From positions 186,001 to 250,000 of the forward strand of contig NZ_JBHWLR010000001.1 of the NCBI RefSeq assembly GCF_042731755.1: a stretch of 64,000 nt of DNA. The letters run 5' to 3'. Positions 16,897 to 25,695 of the stretch are shown piece after piece (within the stretch, counting starts at the first letter, position 1; each line of letters begins with the position of its first letter). Made by a program: the position numbers and the translations under genes. The notes beneath the pieces are model-generated. The model was not told the DNA's origin and searched no databases. It saw nothing but the letters and a program-made list of their open reading frames with translations. Source of the DNA: Promicromonospora sp042731755. Lineage in GTDB: Bacteria > Actinomycetota > Actinomycetes > Actinomycetales > Cellulomonadaceae.

Positions 16897-19653
16897 TCAG
16901 CCCCGGACGGTCAGCTCGACCGTGGTCCAGTCTCGGGTGCCCTCGCTGTCCGTCGCGATCAGCCGCGCCGTGTACCGGCCCGGGTTCTCGTAGACGTGCG
17001 TGACGGCCTGCCCGTCCGCGGTGGTCCCGTCACCCAGGTCCCACCGGTAGGAGACGATCTCGCGCCCCTCGGGTGCCACGGCCGACCCGGACAGGTCCAC
17101 CGAGAGGGCCGCTCGTCCGCCGCCGCGGCTGGCCTCGGCCGTCACGACGGGGGCGGTGGCGTCGGCGACGCCGCGCCCGTGGAAGACGAGCCAGTCGAGA
17201 CCCAGGTTCGCGCCGTCGGCCGGCTCGCGCTTGCTCTTCGCGACGAGGTAGAGCGTCGTGGCCCCCTGCTGGTCCGGGAGGTCGATCGTGGGCGAGACGA
17301 CCTGCCCGGCCCCGGTTGCCCTGGCGACCGTGACCTGGCCGAGCTTGCGCCCGGTCGGGCTGCCGGCGCGCACCTCGACGGTCGTGTCGGCTGCGCCGCG
17401 GACGGCGCCCACCGTCAGGGCGTCGATGCCGCGCAGGTCGACCGGGCCGAACGCGATCCAGTCGCCGTGGTCGACGTCGGTCACCAGGCGCCCGCCGCGG
17501 GCGTCGGCGCCGTCCGCCACCGTGACGCCGGAGCTGTCGACGAAGAACTCGGCCTCCTTGTCGCGCACCTGCAGCCGGGCCGTGTCCTGGCCGGCCAGGG
17601 CCGGGACGCCGTCCGCGCCCAGGTCCTCGTAGCCCGCCCCGAGCACGGGGTAGACGTTCTGCCCCACGCCGTGGTCCGCGGGGTCGAGGAACACCGACCC
17701 CGAGCACCCGGTGTAGTTGTCCAGGGGGTGCGCGTGGGAGTCGTGGCCGAGCTGGGTGTTCACCGTGACCTGCTCGCAGTCGATGGTGCCCGCCTCGGTC
17801 GAGCCGTCCTCGACGTCGGCCACGTCGACGGCGTACGGGACGGTGTCGCCGAGCTCGGCGAACCCGCCGTGGTACGGCGCCGCGAAGGAGACGTCCGGCC
17901 GGGTGTTGCCCACCGTGATCTTCTGCACGGAGACCCCGGTGAAGCCCTCGCTGTCCGTGACCGTCAGCCGGGCGCTGAACTGGCCGCGCTCGGTGTAGGT
18001 GTGCGTGGGATCGGGCTCGGTGGAGTCGACGACGCCGTCGTTCTCGAAGTCCCACGCGTAGGTGATCTCCAGCCCGTCGGGGCTCTCGCTGGCGGCGCCG
18101 TCGAAGGCGACGGTCAGCGGTTCGTGGCCGGAGTCGACGTCGGCCGCGAACCGGGAGAGGGGCCGCCGGCCGTCGGCCGCGTAGTCGACGCGGTAGATGC
18201 CGGCGTCGGTGTTGCTGCTCCCGCGGCCCGCGCCCGAGCCACGGCCGAAGTCGATGATGTAGAGCGAGCCGTCGGGGCCGAACTCGGCCTCGAACGGGGC
18301 GACGAACGTCTCGCCCTCCAGGAACGGGTCGATCGAGGCGAGCTCGCCGGTGGCCTCGTCCAGCGAGAGCACCTTGTAGTAGTTGCGGGCGTACTCGGAG
18401 ACGAACCAGTGCCCGTCGAAGCTCTCCGGGAACTTCGTCTTGACGTCGAGCTCCGGGTCGAAGCGGTAGACCGGGCCGCCCATGGGAGCCGCCCCGCCGG
18501 AGCCGAGCTCGGGAAACTCCTCCGAGACCCCGTAGCCGTACCAGACGAGCGGCAGCTGCGACGGCGGGAGCTCGCGCAGGCCGGTGTTGTTGGGCGAGTC
18601 GTTGACCGGGTTCGCGCAGTCGAACGCCGCGCCCGAGGCGCCGGTCGCGAAGTCGTAGTCGATGTACGCCTGGTTGTCGGCGTGGCAGTACGGCCAGCCG
18701 TGGTTGCCCGGCTCGGTCATCCGGATGAACTCGACCTGGCCGTCAGGGCCGCGCAGCGGGTTGGCCACCCGGGCGTCGGGCCCGTAGTCGCCGATGAGCA
18801 CCGCGCCGGTGCCGGGGTCGACCGTGATGCGGAACGGGTTGCGGAAGCCCATCCCGTAGATCTCCGGGCGGGTGTCCGCCGTGCCCGGCGCGAACAGGTT
18901 GCCGTCCGGGACCGAGTACGTGCCGTCGTCCTCCGGGGTGATGCGCAGCACCTTGCCGCGCAGGTCGTTCGTGTTGGCGGACGTGCCCTGCGCGTCCCAG
19001 CCCCGGCGGCCGGGGCGCTCGTCGATCGGGGTGTAGCCCGCCTGGTCGAACGGGTCGGAGTTGTCGCCCGTGGCCACGTACAGGTCGCCGTCGGGCCCCA
19101 TGGCGAGCGAGCCGGCCATGTGCGAGTTGGCGCGGCCCTCGCCGCGCCAGATGGTGTAGTCGAGCAGTCGCTTCTCCGACGCCGGGTCGATGGTGTCGTC
19201 CGGTCCCATCGTGAACCGCGAGAGGTTCATCTTCGCGACGTCGGGGTCGCTCCAGAGCAGGTACAGCCACCCGTTCTCGGTGAAGTCCGGGTCCAGCGTC
19301 AGGCCCAGCAGGCCGTCGGACTGGGTGAGCAGGTCGAGCGAGTAGTCCAGGTCCAGGGCCGTGGTCTGGCGCAGGGTCTCCTGCTCCAGCACGATCACCT
19401 GGCCGGTGCGCTGGATGTAGACGACGCGGCCGTCGTCGGCCACGTCGAGCTCGAACGGGTCGGCGAGGCCTTCCGTGACGAGCGGGACCTTGTCGAATGC
19501 GGTGGCCTCGGCATGGTCGGAGCCGGCGGGTGCGTCGTGGGCGTCGTGAGCGGTGGCGGCGGTGCTGGCGGGGAACAGGGCACCGAGCGCGACGACCAGA
19601 CCGGTCGTCGCGGCCAGTGCCCGGCGGTGTGCCCGGCGGTGCGGTGCGGACAT
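16897..19653 (-). CDS. Secreted sorbosone-dehydrogenase-like propeller with PKD domains
   Basis: A 918-residue exported protein starting at ATG 19653 with GAGGGAG before it. Residues 1-36 are a signal peptide. Residues about 50-440 form a glucose/sorbosone dehydrogenase-type six-bladed propeller (GLLGLTLDPDFTENGWLYL, LRGKVLRI, YGMGFRNPFRITVDP, EPGNHGWPYC). A PKD domain lies near 485-570 (YAWDFENDGVVDS), a CBM6-like module near 690-830 and a second PKD near 835-918 (YRWDLGDGTTADG). Relatives use PQQ to oxidise sugars outside the cell, and PKD and CBM modules hold polysaccharide. It is the last gene of the minus-strand secreted set, 41 bases after the TIM-barrel gene. Confidence 0.88.
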   Translation of the reverse strand: MSAPHRRAHRRALAATTGLVVALGALFPASTAATAHDAHDAPAGSDHAEATAFDKVPLVTEGLADPFELDVADDGRVVYIQRTGQVIVLEQETLRQTTALDLDYSLDLLTQSDGLLGLTLDPDFTENGWLYLLWSDPDVAKMNLSRFTMGPDDTIDPASEKRLLDYTIWRGEGRANSHMAGSLAMGPDGDLYVATGDNSDPFDQAGYTPIDERPGRRGWDAQGTSANTNDLRGKVLRITPEDDGTYSVPDGNLFAPGTADTRPEIYGMGFRNPFRITVDPGTGAVLIGDYGPDARVANPLRGPDGQVEFIRMTEPGNHGWPYCHADNQAYIDYDFATGASGAAFDCANPVNDSPNNTGLRELPPSQLPLVWYGYGVSEEFPELGSGGAAPMGGPVYRFDPELDVKTKFPESFDGHWFVSEYARNYYKVLSLDEATGELASIDPFLEGETFVAPFEAEFGPDGSLYIIDFGRGSGAGRGSSNTDAGIYRVDYAADGRRPLSRFAADVDSGHEPLTVAFDGAASESPDGLEITYAWDFENDGVVDSTEPDPTHTYTERGQFSARLTVTDSEGFTGVSVQKITVGNTRPDVSFAAPYHGGFAELGDTVPYAVDVADVEDGSTEAGTIDCEQVTVNTQLGHDSHAHPLDNYTGCSGSVFLDPADHGVGQNVYPVLGAGYEDLGADGVPALAGQDTARLQVRDKEAEFFVDSSGVTVADGADARGGRLVTDVDHGDWIAFGPVDLRGIDALTVGAVRGAADTTVEVRAGSPTGRKLGQVTVARATGAGQVVSPTIDLPDQQGATTLYLVAKSKREPADGANLGLDWLVFHGRGVADATAPVVTAEASRGGGRAALSVDLSGSAVAPEGREIVSYRWDLGDGTTADGQAVTHVYENPGRYTARLIATDSEGTRDWTTVELTVRG

Positions 19654-19694
19654 CAACACTCCCTCGTGCTGGGTCGGATGGTGCGGGCTGGGGC

Positions 19695-20873
19695 TCAGTA
19701 GCGCAGCTCGGCGAGGTAGCCGAGGCTGGTGCACGCGGACGTCACGCCGTCCGGGGACGGCTGGTCGTTCTCGGTGAAGCCGTACCGGACCCCGGCGAGC
19801 GGCGCCGCGGCGAAGATCTCGGCGAAGTCGATGGTGCCCGCGCCGACGTCGGCGAAAGAGCCGTCCTCGGCGATGTCCTTGAGGTGCAGCAGCTCGAACC
19901 GGCCCGGGTAGCGCGCGAACAGGTCGGTGGCGGTGGTGTCCGTGCTGGCGGCCCAGTACACGTCGAGCTCCATCGTGACGAACGCCGGGTTCGTCTCCCG
20001 GACCAGCACGTCGTAACCCGTGACCCCGTCCTCCTGGGTCTCGAACTCGAACCCGTGGTTGTGGTACGCGACCCGGATGCCCTCGGCGGCAAGTGCCTCG
20101 CCCGCCTCGTTGAGGATCGCGGCCGTCCGCGAGTAGTCCGCCAGCGTCCACGACCCGGAGCCCGAGATGCGCACGTACTTCGCCCCGATCGCGTGCGCCT
20201 CGGCCGCCACCAGGTCGACGTCGTTCTGCAGGTTCGACAGGCTCACCCCGAGCGACGGCACCTCGATCCCCGCCACGTCCGTGAGCGGCGCCAGCCCAGC
20301 GGCGGAGTAGCCGTAGAAGTTGCCCGCGCTGCCCGACGGCTCGATGTTCTGGAAACCGCACTCGGCCAGCGCCGCGAGCGTCCCTTCGGCGTCGCTGGGC
20401 ATGGTCGCGCGGACGGTGTAGCCCACCAGGCCGATCGCGGACAGGTCGACGGACCGGTTGCCCGTGACCGGGTGTGGCCTGCCCACCTCCGAGGCGGCGG
20501 CGGCGCGGACGACGTCCCGGCGCTCGCGGGCGGTCAGGACCCGTTCGCGCACGAGGCCCTTGGTCACGGAGGTGACGGTGCGGACGAACGCGCCGTGCGT
20601 CGCGAACGGCGCGTCGGCCATGATCGCGTCCATGACGGTGCAGCCGGCGCGGGTCTCACGGTTGGGCACGCCGGAGTCGGCGTCGGCGCCGAACCAGACG
20701 GTGGCCTGGCTGGTGTAGCCGTAGGCGCAGGCGCTGGTCCCGGCGGGCGCGCTGGTCTCGGCGGCTCCCGCGGGTGCGGCCAGGACCGGCAGGGTCAGGG
20801 TGGCGACCACCGCGGCGGCGAGCCAGGGTCGTGCGGCGCGGGTGCGGGGTGACGTGCGGGCAGAACGTTCCAT
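19695..20873 (-). CDS. Secreted sugar isomerase/epimerase-like TIM barrel
   Basis: A 392-residue protein starting at ATG 20873 with AAGGAGAGG upstream. A basic N-terminus and hydrophobic stretch (PWLAAAVVATLTLPVLAAPAGAA) form a signal peptide, unusual for this normally cytoplasmic fold. After a linker, residues about 135-392 are an AP-endonuclease family 2 / xylose-isomerase-like barrel (GFQNIEPSG, YVRISGSGSW, RVAYHNHGFEF, VTMELDVYWA, ELLHLKDIAEDGSF). The metal-ligand Glu, His and Asp positions are present. In glycoside oxidation pathways such proteins act on keto-sugars. Its place between two secreted dehydrogenases supports such a role, but this is inference. Confidence 0.85.
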   Translation of the reverse strand: MERSARTSPRTRAARPWLAAAVVATLTLPVLAAPAGAAETSAPAGTSACAYGYTSQATVWFGADADSGVPNRETRAGCTVMDAIMADAPFATHGAFVRTVTSVTKGLVRERVLTARERRDVVRAAAASEVGRPHPVTGNRSVDLSAIGLVGYTVRATMPSDAEGTLAALAECGFQNIEPSGSAGNFYGYSAAGLAPLTDVAGIEVPSLGVSLSNLQNDVDLVAAEAHAIGAKYVRISGSGSWTLADYSRTAAILNEAGEALAAEGIRVAYHNHGFEFETQEDGVTGYDVLVRETNPAFVTMELDVYWAASTDTTATDLFARYPGRFELLHLKDIAEDGSFADVGAGTIDFAEIFAAAPLAGVRYGFTENDQPSPDGVTSACTSLGYLAELRY

Positions 20874-20893
20874 CAGATGAACCTCTCCTTCGA

Positions 20894-20939
20894 GGGACAG
20901 ATCAGCGCGGGACAGATCAGCGCGGGACCAGATCAGCGG
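20894..20939. repeat. 15-bp tandem repeat, three units
   Basis: GGGACAGATCAGCGC occurs twice in direct succession (20894-20908, 20909-20923), followed by a third variant unit with one inserted base (20924-20939). It fills the 59-base space between the stop of the 1104-residue protein and the next gene start and reads just upstream of that gene's ribosome site. Confidence 0.85.
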
Positions 20940-23900
20940 ACGGTCAGGTAGACCGTCGTCGTGCTCCGCCGGTAGACGGTGTCGCCCAGGTACTCGACGG
21001 TCACCGGGTGCACCCCGGCCGCCAGCCCGGCGGTGGGGAGCGGGAGCCGGACGGGGCCGCGGCCGAGCGCGGCCTTGACCGGCGTGTCCCCGACGGTGAC
21101 CCGGACGGTCCCCGTCGGCGCCGGGCGGCCCTTCGCGCCGGGCACCGTGACCAGGGCCAGCGTCTCGTCGCCCGCCGTGACCGTCGGCGGGGTCAGCCGC
21201 GCCGAGACCCCCGACGTCAGGCCCTGCCTGGTGTCCTCCTGCTCGGCCAGGCGCTCGATCCAGACGTTGCGGAACCGCGGGTTGAGGCCGGCGTCCCCGT
21301 GGTCCTGGAGCTTGATGTGGCCAGGGGCGGGTCCCTCCGCCCGGCCGTTGCCGGTCTTGCCGTCGATCGCCACGTCGTCGTGCACGAGCTGCCCGTTCCA
21401 CCAGAGCGAGAGTCGGGCGTCCTCGGTCTTGGTCCCGGCGGCGTCGAACCGGGCGGCGCGGAACACGAGGTCGTACGTCTGCCACGTGCCCATCGCGGTC
21501 GCGGCGTTCACGTCCGGGGCCTTCTTCAGGTAGATCGAGCCGGCGTCGTTCGTGGCCGGCGGGTCGATGCCGAAGGACTCCAGGACCTGCACCTCGTAGC
21601 GTTCCTGGATGTAGATGCCGCTGTTGCCGCGGGCCTGGCCCGTGACGTCGTCGGCGTGCTGGGGCTGGTACCACTCGGCGTGCATCCGGAAGTCGCCGAA
21701 CGTCTCCTTGGTGCGGATGTCGCCGCCGAAGGACTCCAGCGTGCCGTCCGCGACCGGCCACGTCGCGGGCCCGCCGCTCGCCTTCTCCCAGGCGTCGAGG
21801 TCGCCGCCGTCGAACAGCGTGATGCGTTCGGTGGGGGTGACGGTGAGGCTGTCGAGGTTCACGTGCCCCACGTCGTCGGCGTCGTACGCGTAGGCGATGG
21901 TGTTCGCGCCCTTCCGGAGCTGGATCGTCTCGGTCTGCGTCTTCCAGGTGGACCAGCTCACGGTGCTGTCGAGCCAGACCTGCTTCTGCTTGACGCCGTT
22001 GACGTACAGGCTCATCGACCGCGGCAGGGGGCTGGGGTCGGAGTTCTGGCCGTTGGCGTAGCGCAGGGCCAGGTCGTGCGGGCCCGCCTCGTCGGCCTCG
22101 ACGGCGAACGTGGTGCGCGCGCCGGGCTCCCAGTTGCGGTCCACGAACCCGGCGCCCGAGTACCCGGCGTGGTTGGTGTTCCAGCCGGCGCCGCCGGAGA
22201 TGTCGGCGGCCTCGGCCTCGTAGACGGGCGGCGGAGTGCTGCCGTCCGGCAGGCGGTTCATCGTGTACCAGGCCTCGGTGCTCCACAGCTCCGCGCCGGT
22301 CTCCGAGGCGAACGGCCGTGGGGAGTGCACGTTGACGACCCGGCCGGGCTTCAGCCCGTCGATCGCCAGGGTCACCGTCCTGCGGTCCGCCGAGAGCGTC
22401 GCCGAGGTGACGTCCAGGTCCTCCTCGTCGACCTTGGGCCCGCCGTACTGCGGCGTGGAGACGTAGCGCCACTGTGCCGCCTCGTACTTGTCGGCCAGGT
22501 TCTCGGCGGTCTCGGCCGACAGCGGCTGGGTGTACTCGATCTCGAAGCCGCCGTCGATCGCGCGCATCTCGAGCATGTCGAACGCCCGGTTCTCGTCGAA
22601 GGTGAGCTTCTGCAGGCCGTAGCCGAGCTTGCCCGCCTGGCCCCAGTTGCCCGACCAGCCGATGCCGCCCACGTAGATCGAGCCGTCCGGGCCGACGCTC
22701 GTCCTGCTGACGCCGGACTCCAGCCCCTGCGTCATGCGGAACACGGCGCCCTGCTCCTGGCCGGCAACGTCCTCCAGGTAGACGCGCTGCAGGCCGCCGT
22801 ACGTCACGTCGCCGATCGCCATCTGCCCGGCGAACACGCCCTCGGTGAGGATGACGGGATTGCTGGGCGAGTTGGAGATCTCGCCGTGCGGCATCCACAC
22901 CACGGGCTCGGTCACGGGCTGGTCGTCGTACGGGCCGTCCGGGTTCGTGTAGTGGTTGTAGAACGCGCCCTCCTCGACGCGCACCAGCTTCGACGTCGGT
23001 ACGTGCATGCCCTGGTTGTCGGTGACGTACATGCCGCCGTCGGCCCCGAAGCCGAGACCGTTCGGGGTGCGCAGGCCTCCCGCCAGGTACTCGACGTCGC
23101 CGGTGTCCTCGTCGATCTTCAGCACCGAGCCGCGGTTCTCGACGAGCTGCGGGTCGCGCGTCGCGCCGCCGGGCACCATCGCGATGCCCGTCGAGACGTA
23201 GAAGTAGCCGTCCTCGTACAGCAGGCCGAACGCGAACTCGTGGTAGTTGCCGCCGAACGGCCAGGTCGCGACCGAGCGGTACTCGTCGGTGACCTCGTCG
23301 CCGTCGGTGTCGATGAGCTCGGTCAGCCCGTGCTTCTCGGAGACGTAGATGCGGCCGTCGACGACCTTGAGCCCCATCGGCTCCTGGAGCTCCTCGGCGA
23401 TCTTCGTGTACGTGACGTCGTCGGCGCCGCCGTCGCCGCTCACGTTCTCGACGATGTAGACCTCGCCGAGCACCGTCTCGCGGTCGCCGCCCCAGGTGGC
23501 GATGGCCATGCGGCCGTCGGGCAGCCAGTCCATGCCGGTGACCTGCGGCTCGAAGCCGTCCGGGCGCAGGTTGGTGAGCGTGTAGTCGGGGTGCACCTCG
23601 GTCAGGGGCAGGCCGTCGCCGGGCGCCTCGTCGACCCCCTCGCAGACCTTGCGGCCCGGCGAGGTGACGCGCGTGACCTCGGCGTCGGTGCTCAGCACCG
23701 AGCTCGGCACCAGCACGAAGCCGGAGGCGCCCGGCGGGCGCCACTCCAGCTTCAGGCGCTGGTCGAAGTCGCCGTCGAAGTGGTCGATGCGCAGGGCGTG
23801 GTAGCCGGCCTCCAGGGCGGCGGACCCGTCCTTCGGCGTCGCCCCGTGCTTGCCGGGGTGGTCCACGACCAGCGTCTCGTCGAGCAGCAGCCGCGCGCCG

Positions 23901-24247
23901 TCGTCGCTGGTCACCCGGAAGTCGTACGTGCCGGCGGCCGGGACGTTCAGGTAGCCGCTGACCTCGGTGACGAACCGGTCCGCGAGGCCGAAGTCGGCCG
24001 CCGTGGTCCAGTCGATCGTCGGCATCAGCTTGTCGACGTTCGGCGTCTGGCCCGGCTTGAGCGTGCAGTAGTCGTCCAGCGGGACCTGGACGTCGAACAC
24101 CCGCAGGGTGACGCCGGGCTCCTGGGGCCGGGTGGGGTCGGTGGCCGCCTGGGCCTGCGTCTGTGCCGCCGCCGGGAGCACCGTGAGCGGCAGCACGAGC
24201 ACGCCGAGCATCGCGGCGAGGGTGCGGTGGGTCGATCTACGTTCCAT
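20933..24247 (-). CDS. Secreted multidomain dehydrogenase / 3-keto-disaccharide hydrolase fusion
   Basis: A 1104-residue exported protein. After a signal peptide (1-34) come a PA14-like carbohydrate domain (about 85-170, GTYDFRVTSDDGARLLLD), a sorbosone-dehydrogenase-type propeller (about 215-580, GMDWLPDGRMAIATWGGDR, LRTPNGLGFG, GGIGWSGNWGQ) and a beta extension to about 665. A CBM6/35-like module (679-802) follows, then a DUF1080 domain (807-996, FDGGDLDAWEK, GNSGIYIQERYEVQVL, GTWQTYDLVFR, WWNGQLVHDD, IKLQDHG, FRNVWIE) and an Ig-like tail (1014-1104). DUF1080 members hydrolyse 3-keto-glycosides, so oxidation and cleavage could be joined in one chain. It is first in its operon; a copy of the 29-bp operator lies about 80 bases upstream. 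Confidence 0.88.
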   Translation of the reverse strand: MERRSTHRTLAAMLGVLVLPLTVLPAAAQTQAQAATDPTRPQEPGVTLRVFDVQVPLDDYCTLKPGQTPNVDKLMPTIDWTTAADFGLADRFVTEVSGYLNVPAAGTYDFRVTSDDGARLLLDETLVVDHPGKHGATPKDGSAALEAGYHALRIDHFDGDFDQRLKLEWRPPGASGFVLVPSSVLSTDAEVTRVTSPGRKVCEGVDEAPGDGLPLTEVHPDYTLTNLRPDGFEPQVTGMDWLPDGRMAIATWGGDRETVLGEVYIVENVSGDGGADDVTYTKIAEELQEPMGLKVVDGRIYVSEKHGLTELIDTDGDEVTDEYRSVATWPFGGNYHEFAFGLLYEDGYFYVSTGIAMVPGGATRDPQLVENRGSVLKIDEDTGDVEYLAGGLRTPNGLGFGADGGMYVTDNQGMHVPTSKLVRVEEGAFYNHYTNPDGPYDDQPVTEPVVWMPHGEISNSPSNPVILTEGVFAGQMAIGDVTYGGLQRVYLEDVAGQEQGAVFRMTQGLESGVSRTSVGPDGSIYVGGIGWSGNWGQAGKLGYGLQKLTFDENRAFDMLEMRAIDGGFEIEYTQPLSAETAENLADKYEAAQWRYVSTPQYGGPKVDEEDLDVTSATLSADRRTVTLAIDGLKPGRVVNVHSPRPFASETGAELWSTEAWYTMNRLPDGSTPPPVYEAEAADISGGAGWNTNHAGYSGAGFVDRNWEPGARTTFAVEADEAGPHDLALRYANGQNSDPSPLPRSMSLYVNGVKQKQVWLDSTVSWSTWKTQTETIQLRKGANTIAYAYDADDVGHVNLDSLTVTPTERITLFDGGDLDAWEKASGGPATWPVADGTLESFGGDIRTKETFGDFRMHAEWYQPQHADDVTGQARGNSGIYIQERYEVQVLESFGIDPPATNDAGSIYLKKAPDVNAATAMGTWQTYDLVFRAARFDAAGTKTEDARLSLWWNGQLVHDDVAIDGKTGNGRAEGPAPGHIKLQDHGDAGLNPRFRNVWIERLAEQEDTRQGLTSGVSARLTPPTVTAGDETLALVTVPGAKGRPAPTGTVRVTVGDTPVKAALGRGPVRLPLPTAGLAAGVHPVTVEYLGDTVYRRSTTTVYLTVR

Positions 24248-24302
24248 GGGCCTTGCCTCTCCATCGAGGACCTTGCCTGGCTGGGACCGTGCCTACGCCA
24301 CG

Positions 24303-24333
24303 TCACTATGCGGTGAGCGGTAACCCCGGACAA
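24303..24333 (-). promoter_or_regulatory. Promoter of the secreted minus-strand operon
   Basis: TTGTCC (24333-24328), inside operator copy A, is followed on the minus strand by CATAGTGA, giving a TAGTGA -10 after 19 bases. The matching promoter at 26113-26141 has the same two boxes at 17-base spacing, which supports this reading. Confidence 0.45.
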
Positions 24334-24354
24334 CGAGTTGCCACTTGTTGCCCC
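24326..24354 (-). promoter_or_regulatory. Operator copy A (29-bp repeat)
   Basis: These 29 bases are an exact reverse complement of 26092-26120. The core contains GTGGCAACTCGTTG read on the minus strand. It lies 79-107 bases upstream of the 1104-residue fusion gene and covers its presumed -35 region. It is probably bound by the adjacent LacI-family regulator. Confidence 0.8.
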
Positions 24355-24516
24355 TCGCGGGGCGCACCCACGACGTCGCCGGGCGACGGTGTGCGCCGGG
24401 GAGGTGGAGGTGGAGTTGGACAAGCGTTCACCAGGCGATCCGGGACCGTGCCGGGCCCGGTTACGGCCGCGGACTGCCTGGTGAACGGGTGTCCAACTGG
24501 GGCGGCGGCGCCCGGG

Positions 24517-25557
24517 TCAGGCGCGGCGGGCCGTCGAGCCACGCTCGACGAGCTTCGCCGGGAGCAGCGCCGGGGCCGACAGCCCGGCGGACGCCGTGGC
24601 CGACAGGCCGGACGACGGCGCACGCAGCTGGTTCAGCAGGCGCTGGACGGCGAACGTCCCGAAGTGGCGCAGGGGAGAGGCGACTGTCGTCAGCGGCGGG
24701 GTACAGAAGTCGGAGCCGAAGATGTTGTCGAACCCGACGACGCTCAGGTCGCGGGGGATCTCGACGCCGAGCCGCGTCAGCCCGCGCATCGTGCCGATCG
24801 CGACGAGGTCGTTGTAGGCGACGGTCGCGGTCGCGGAGTGGGTGGTCAGCGCCTGGGCGGCGGAGAGCCCGCCGGCGAGCGTCGGCGCGAACGGCCCGAG
24901 GCGCCACGCCCGCAGCCCGAGCTCCTGGGTCGCCTCACGGAAGGCGCGCCAGCGCATGCCGTCGGCCCAGGACGCCTCGGGCCCGGCCAGGTACGTCAGC
25001 CGGACGTGCCCGAGGCCCGCCAGGTGCTCGACGGCGCGCCGCATCCCCTGGGCGTTGTCGGTCACCACGCTCGGCACGTCCGTGACCACGCGGTTCATCA
25101 CGACCGTCGGCCGCTGCTTGGCGACGGCGCGGATCGCCGCGTCCGAGAGCCGTGACGTGGCGAGGACGACCCCCTCGACCAGGGGCAGCGTGCGCTCCAG
25201 GGCGCGGCGCTCCGCCCCGCTCGACTCGTGCGCGTCCACCACCAGCAGCGTGTATCCGGAGTCGATGGCGGTCTTCTCGGCGCTGCGGATGATCTCGAAG
25301 AAGAACGGGTTGGTCAGGTCGGCCACGACGATCGCGAGCAGCGCGGTCCGGGCGTCCGGCAGCCCGCGCCCGATAGGGCTGGTGCGGTAGCCGAGCTCGT
25401 GCGCGACGCGCCGGATGCGGTCCGCCGTGTCCGCGTTGACGCGCCCCGGCCGGGAGAACGCCCGCGACACGGTCGAGGGCGCGACGCCGGCAACCCTGGC
25501 GACGTCGTAGATGGTCGGTCTGTTCCGAGAGCTCCCTGTTTCGCCAGTTTCGCCCAT
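24517..25557 (-). CDS. LacI-family transcriptional regulator
   Basis: A 346-residue regulator. Residues 14-60 are the LacI helix-turn-helix and hinge (PTIYDVARVAGVAPSTVSRAFSRPG), followed by a periplasmic-binding-protein-like effector domain (LLAIVVADLTNPFFFEIIRSAE, VVMNRVVTDVPSVVTDN, ATVAYNDLVAIGTMRGL, LSVVGFDNIFGSDFCTPPLTTV). ATG 25557 is preceded by TACGCT (25566-25571) at 8 bases and by TTGCCG 17 bases further up, suggesting leaderless expression from a promoter inside a perfect palindrome (25586-25607). It sits between the secreted operon and the importer operon whose promoters share the 29-bp motif, so it is the likely controller of both. Confidence 0.92.
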   Translation of the reverse strand: MGETGETGSSRNRPTIYDVARVAGVAPSTVSRAFSRPGRVNADTADRIRRVAHELGYRTSPIGRGLPDARTALLAIVVADLTNPFFFEIIRSAEKTAIDSGYTLLVVDAHESSGAERRALERTLPLVEGVVLATSRLSDAAIRAVAKQRPTVVMNRVVTDVPSVVTDNAQGMRRAVEHLAGLGHVRLTYLAGPEASWADGMRWRAFREATQELGLRAWRLGPFAPTLAGGLSAAQALTTHSATATVAYNDLVAIGTMRGLTRLGVEIPRDLSVVGFDNIFGSDFCTPPLTTVASPLRHFGTFAVQRLLNQLRAPSSGLSATASAGLSAPALLPAKLVERGSTARRA

Positions 25558-25565
25558 GCGCGGGG

Positions 25566-25594
25566 AGCGTACGTCGAGCCGACGGCCACGGCAA
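25566..25594 (-). promoter_or_regulatory. Promoter of the LacI-family regulator gene
   Basis: TTGCCG (25594-25589) and TACGCT (25571-25566) are 17 bases apart on the minus strand, and the start codon follows 8 bases later. The -35 box lies in the left arm of the palindrome at 25586-25607. Confidence 0.55.
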
Positions 25595-25607
25595 CCATTT
25601 GCCGTGG
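25586..25607. promoter_or_regulatory. Palindromic operator before the LacI-family gene
   Basis: The 9-base arms CCACGGCAA (25586-25594) and TTGCCGTGG (25599-25607) are perfect inverted repeats around CCAT, 29 bases before the LacI-family start codon. The GGCAA/TTGCC element also recurs in the 29-bp motif. It probably serves autoregulation. Confidence 0.7.
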
Positions 25608-25640
25608 ACCACCCCGGGTGCGGCACGTCCTTGCGCGCCC

Positions 25641-25665
25641 GGCAAGAGGTGGCAACACCTTGACC
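25641..25665 (+). promoter_or_regulatory. Operator copy B (diverged 25-bp copy) with -35 box
   Basis: Compared with the core of copies A and C, 20 of 25 positions agree, including GTGGCAAC and the first GGCAA. It ends in TTGACC (25660-25665), which can act as -35 for a TCGAAT box (25684-25689) six bases before the ATG of the LarE-like gene. Confidence 0.6.
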
Positions 25666-25695
25666 GCCCCGGGCACGGCACCCTCGAATGACGGC

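Noticed and set aside
19695..23744. 1349-residue reading that fuses the secreted TIM barrel with upstream sequence
   Set aside because: The upstream part is a shifted frame of the 1104-residue protein; the barrel has its own signal peptide and ribosome site at 20873.
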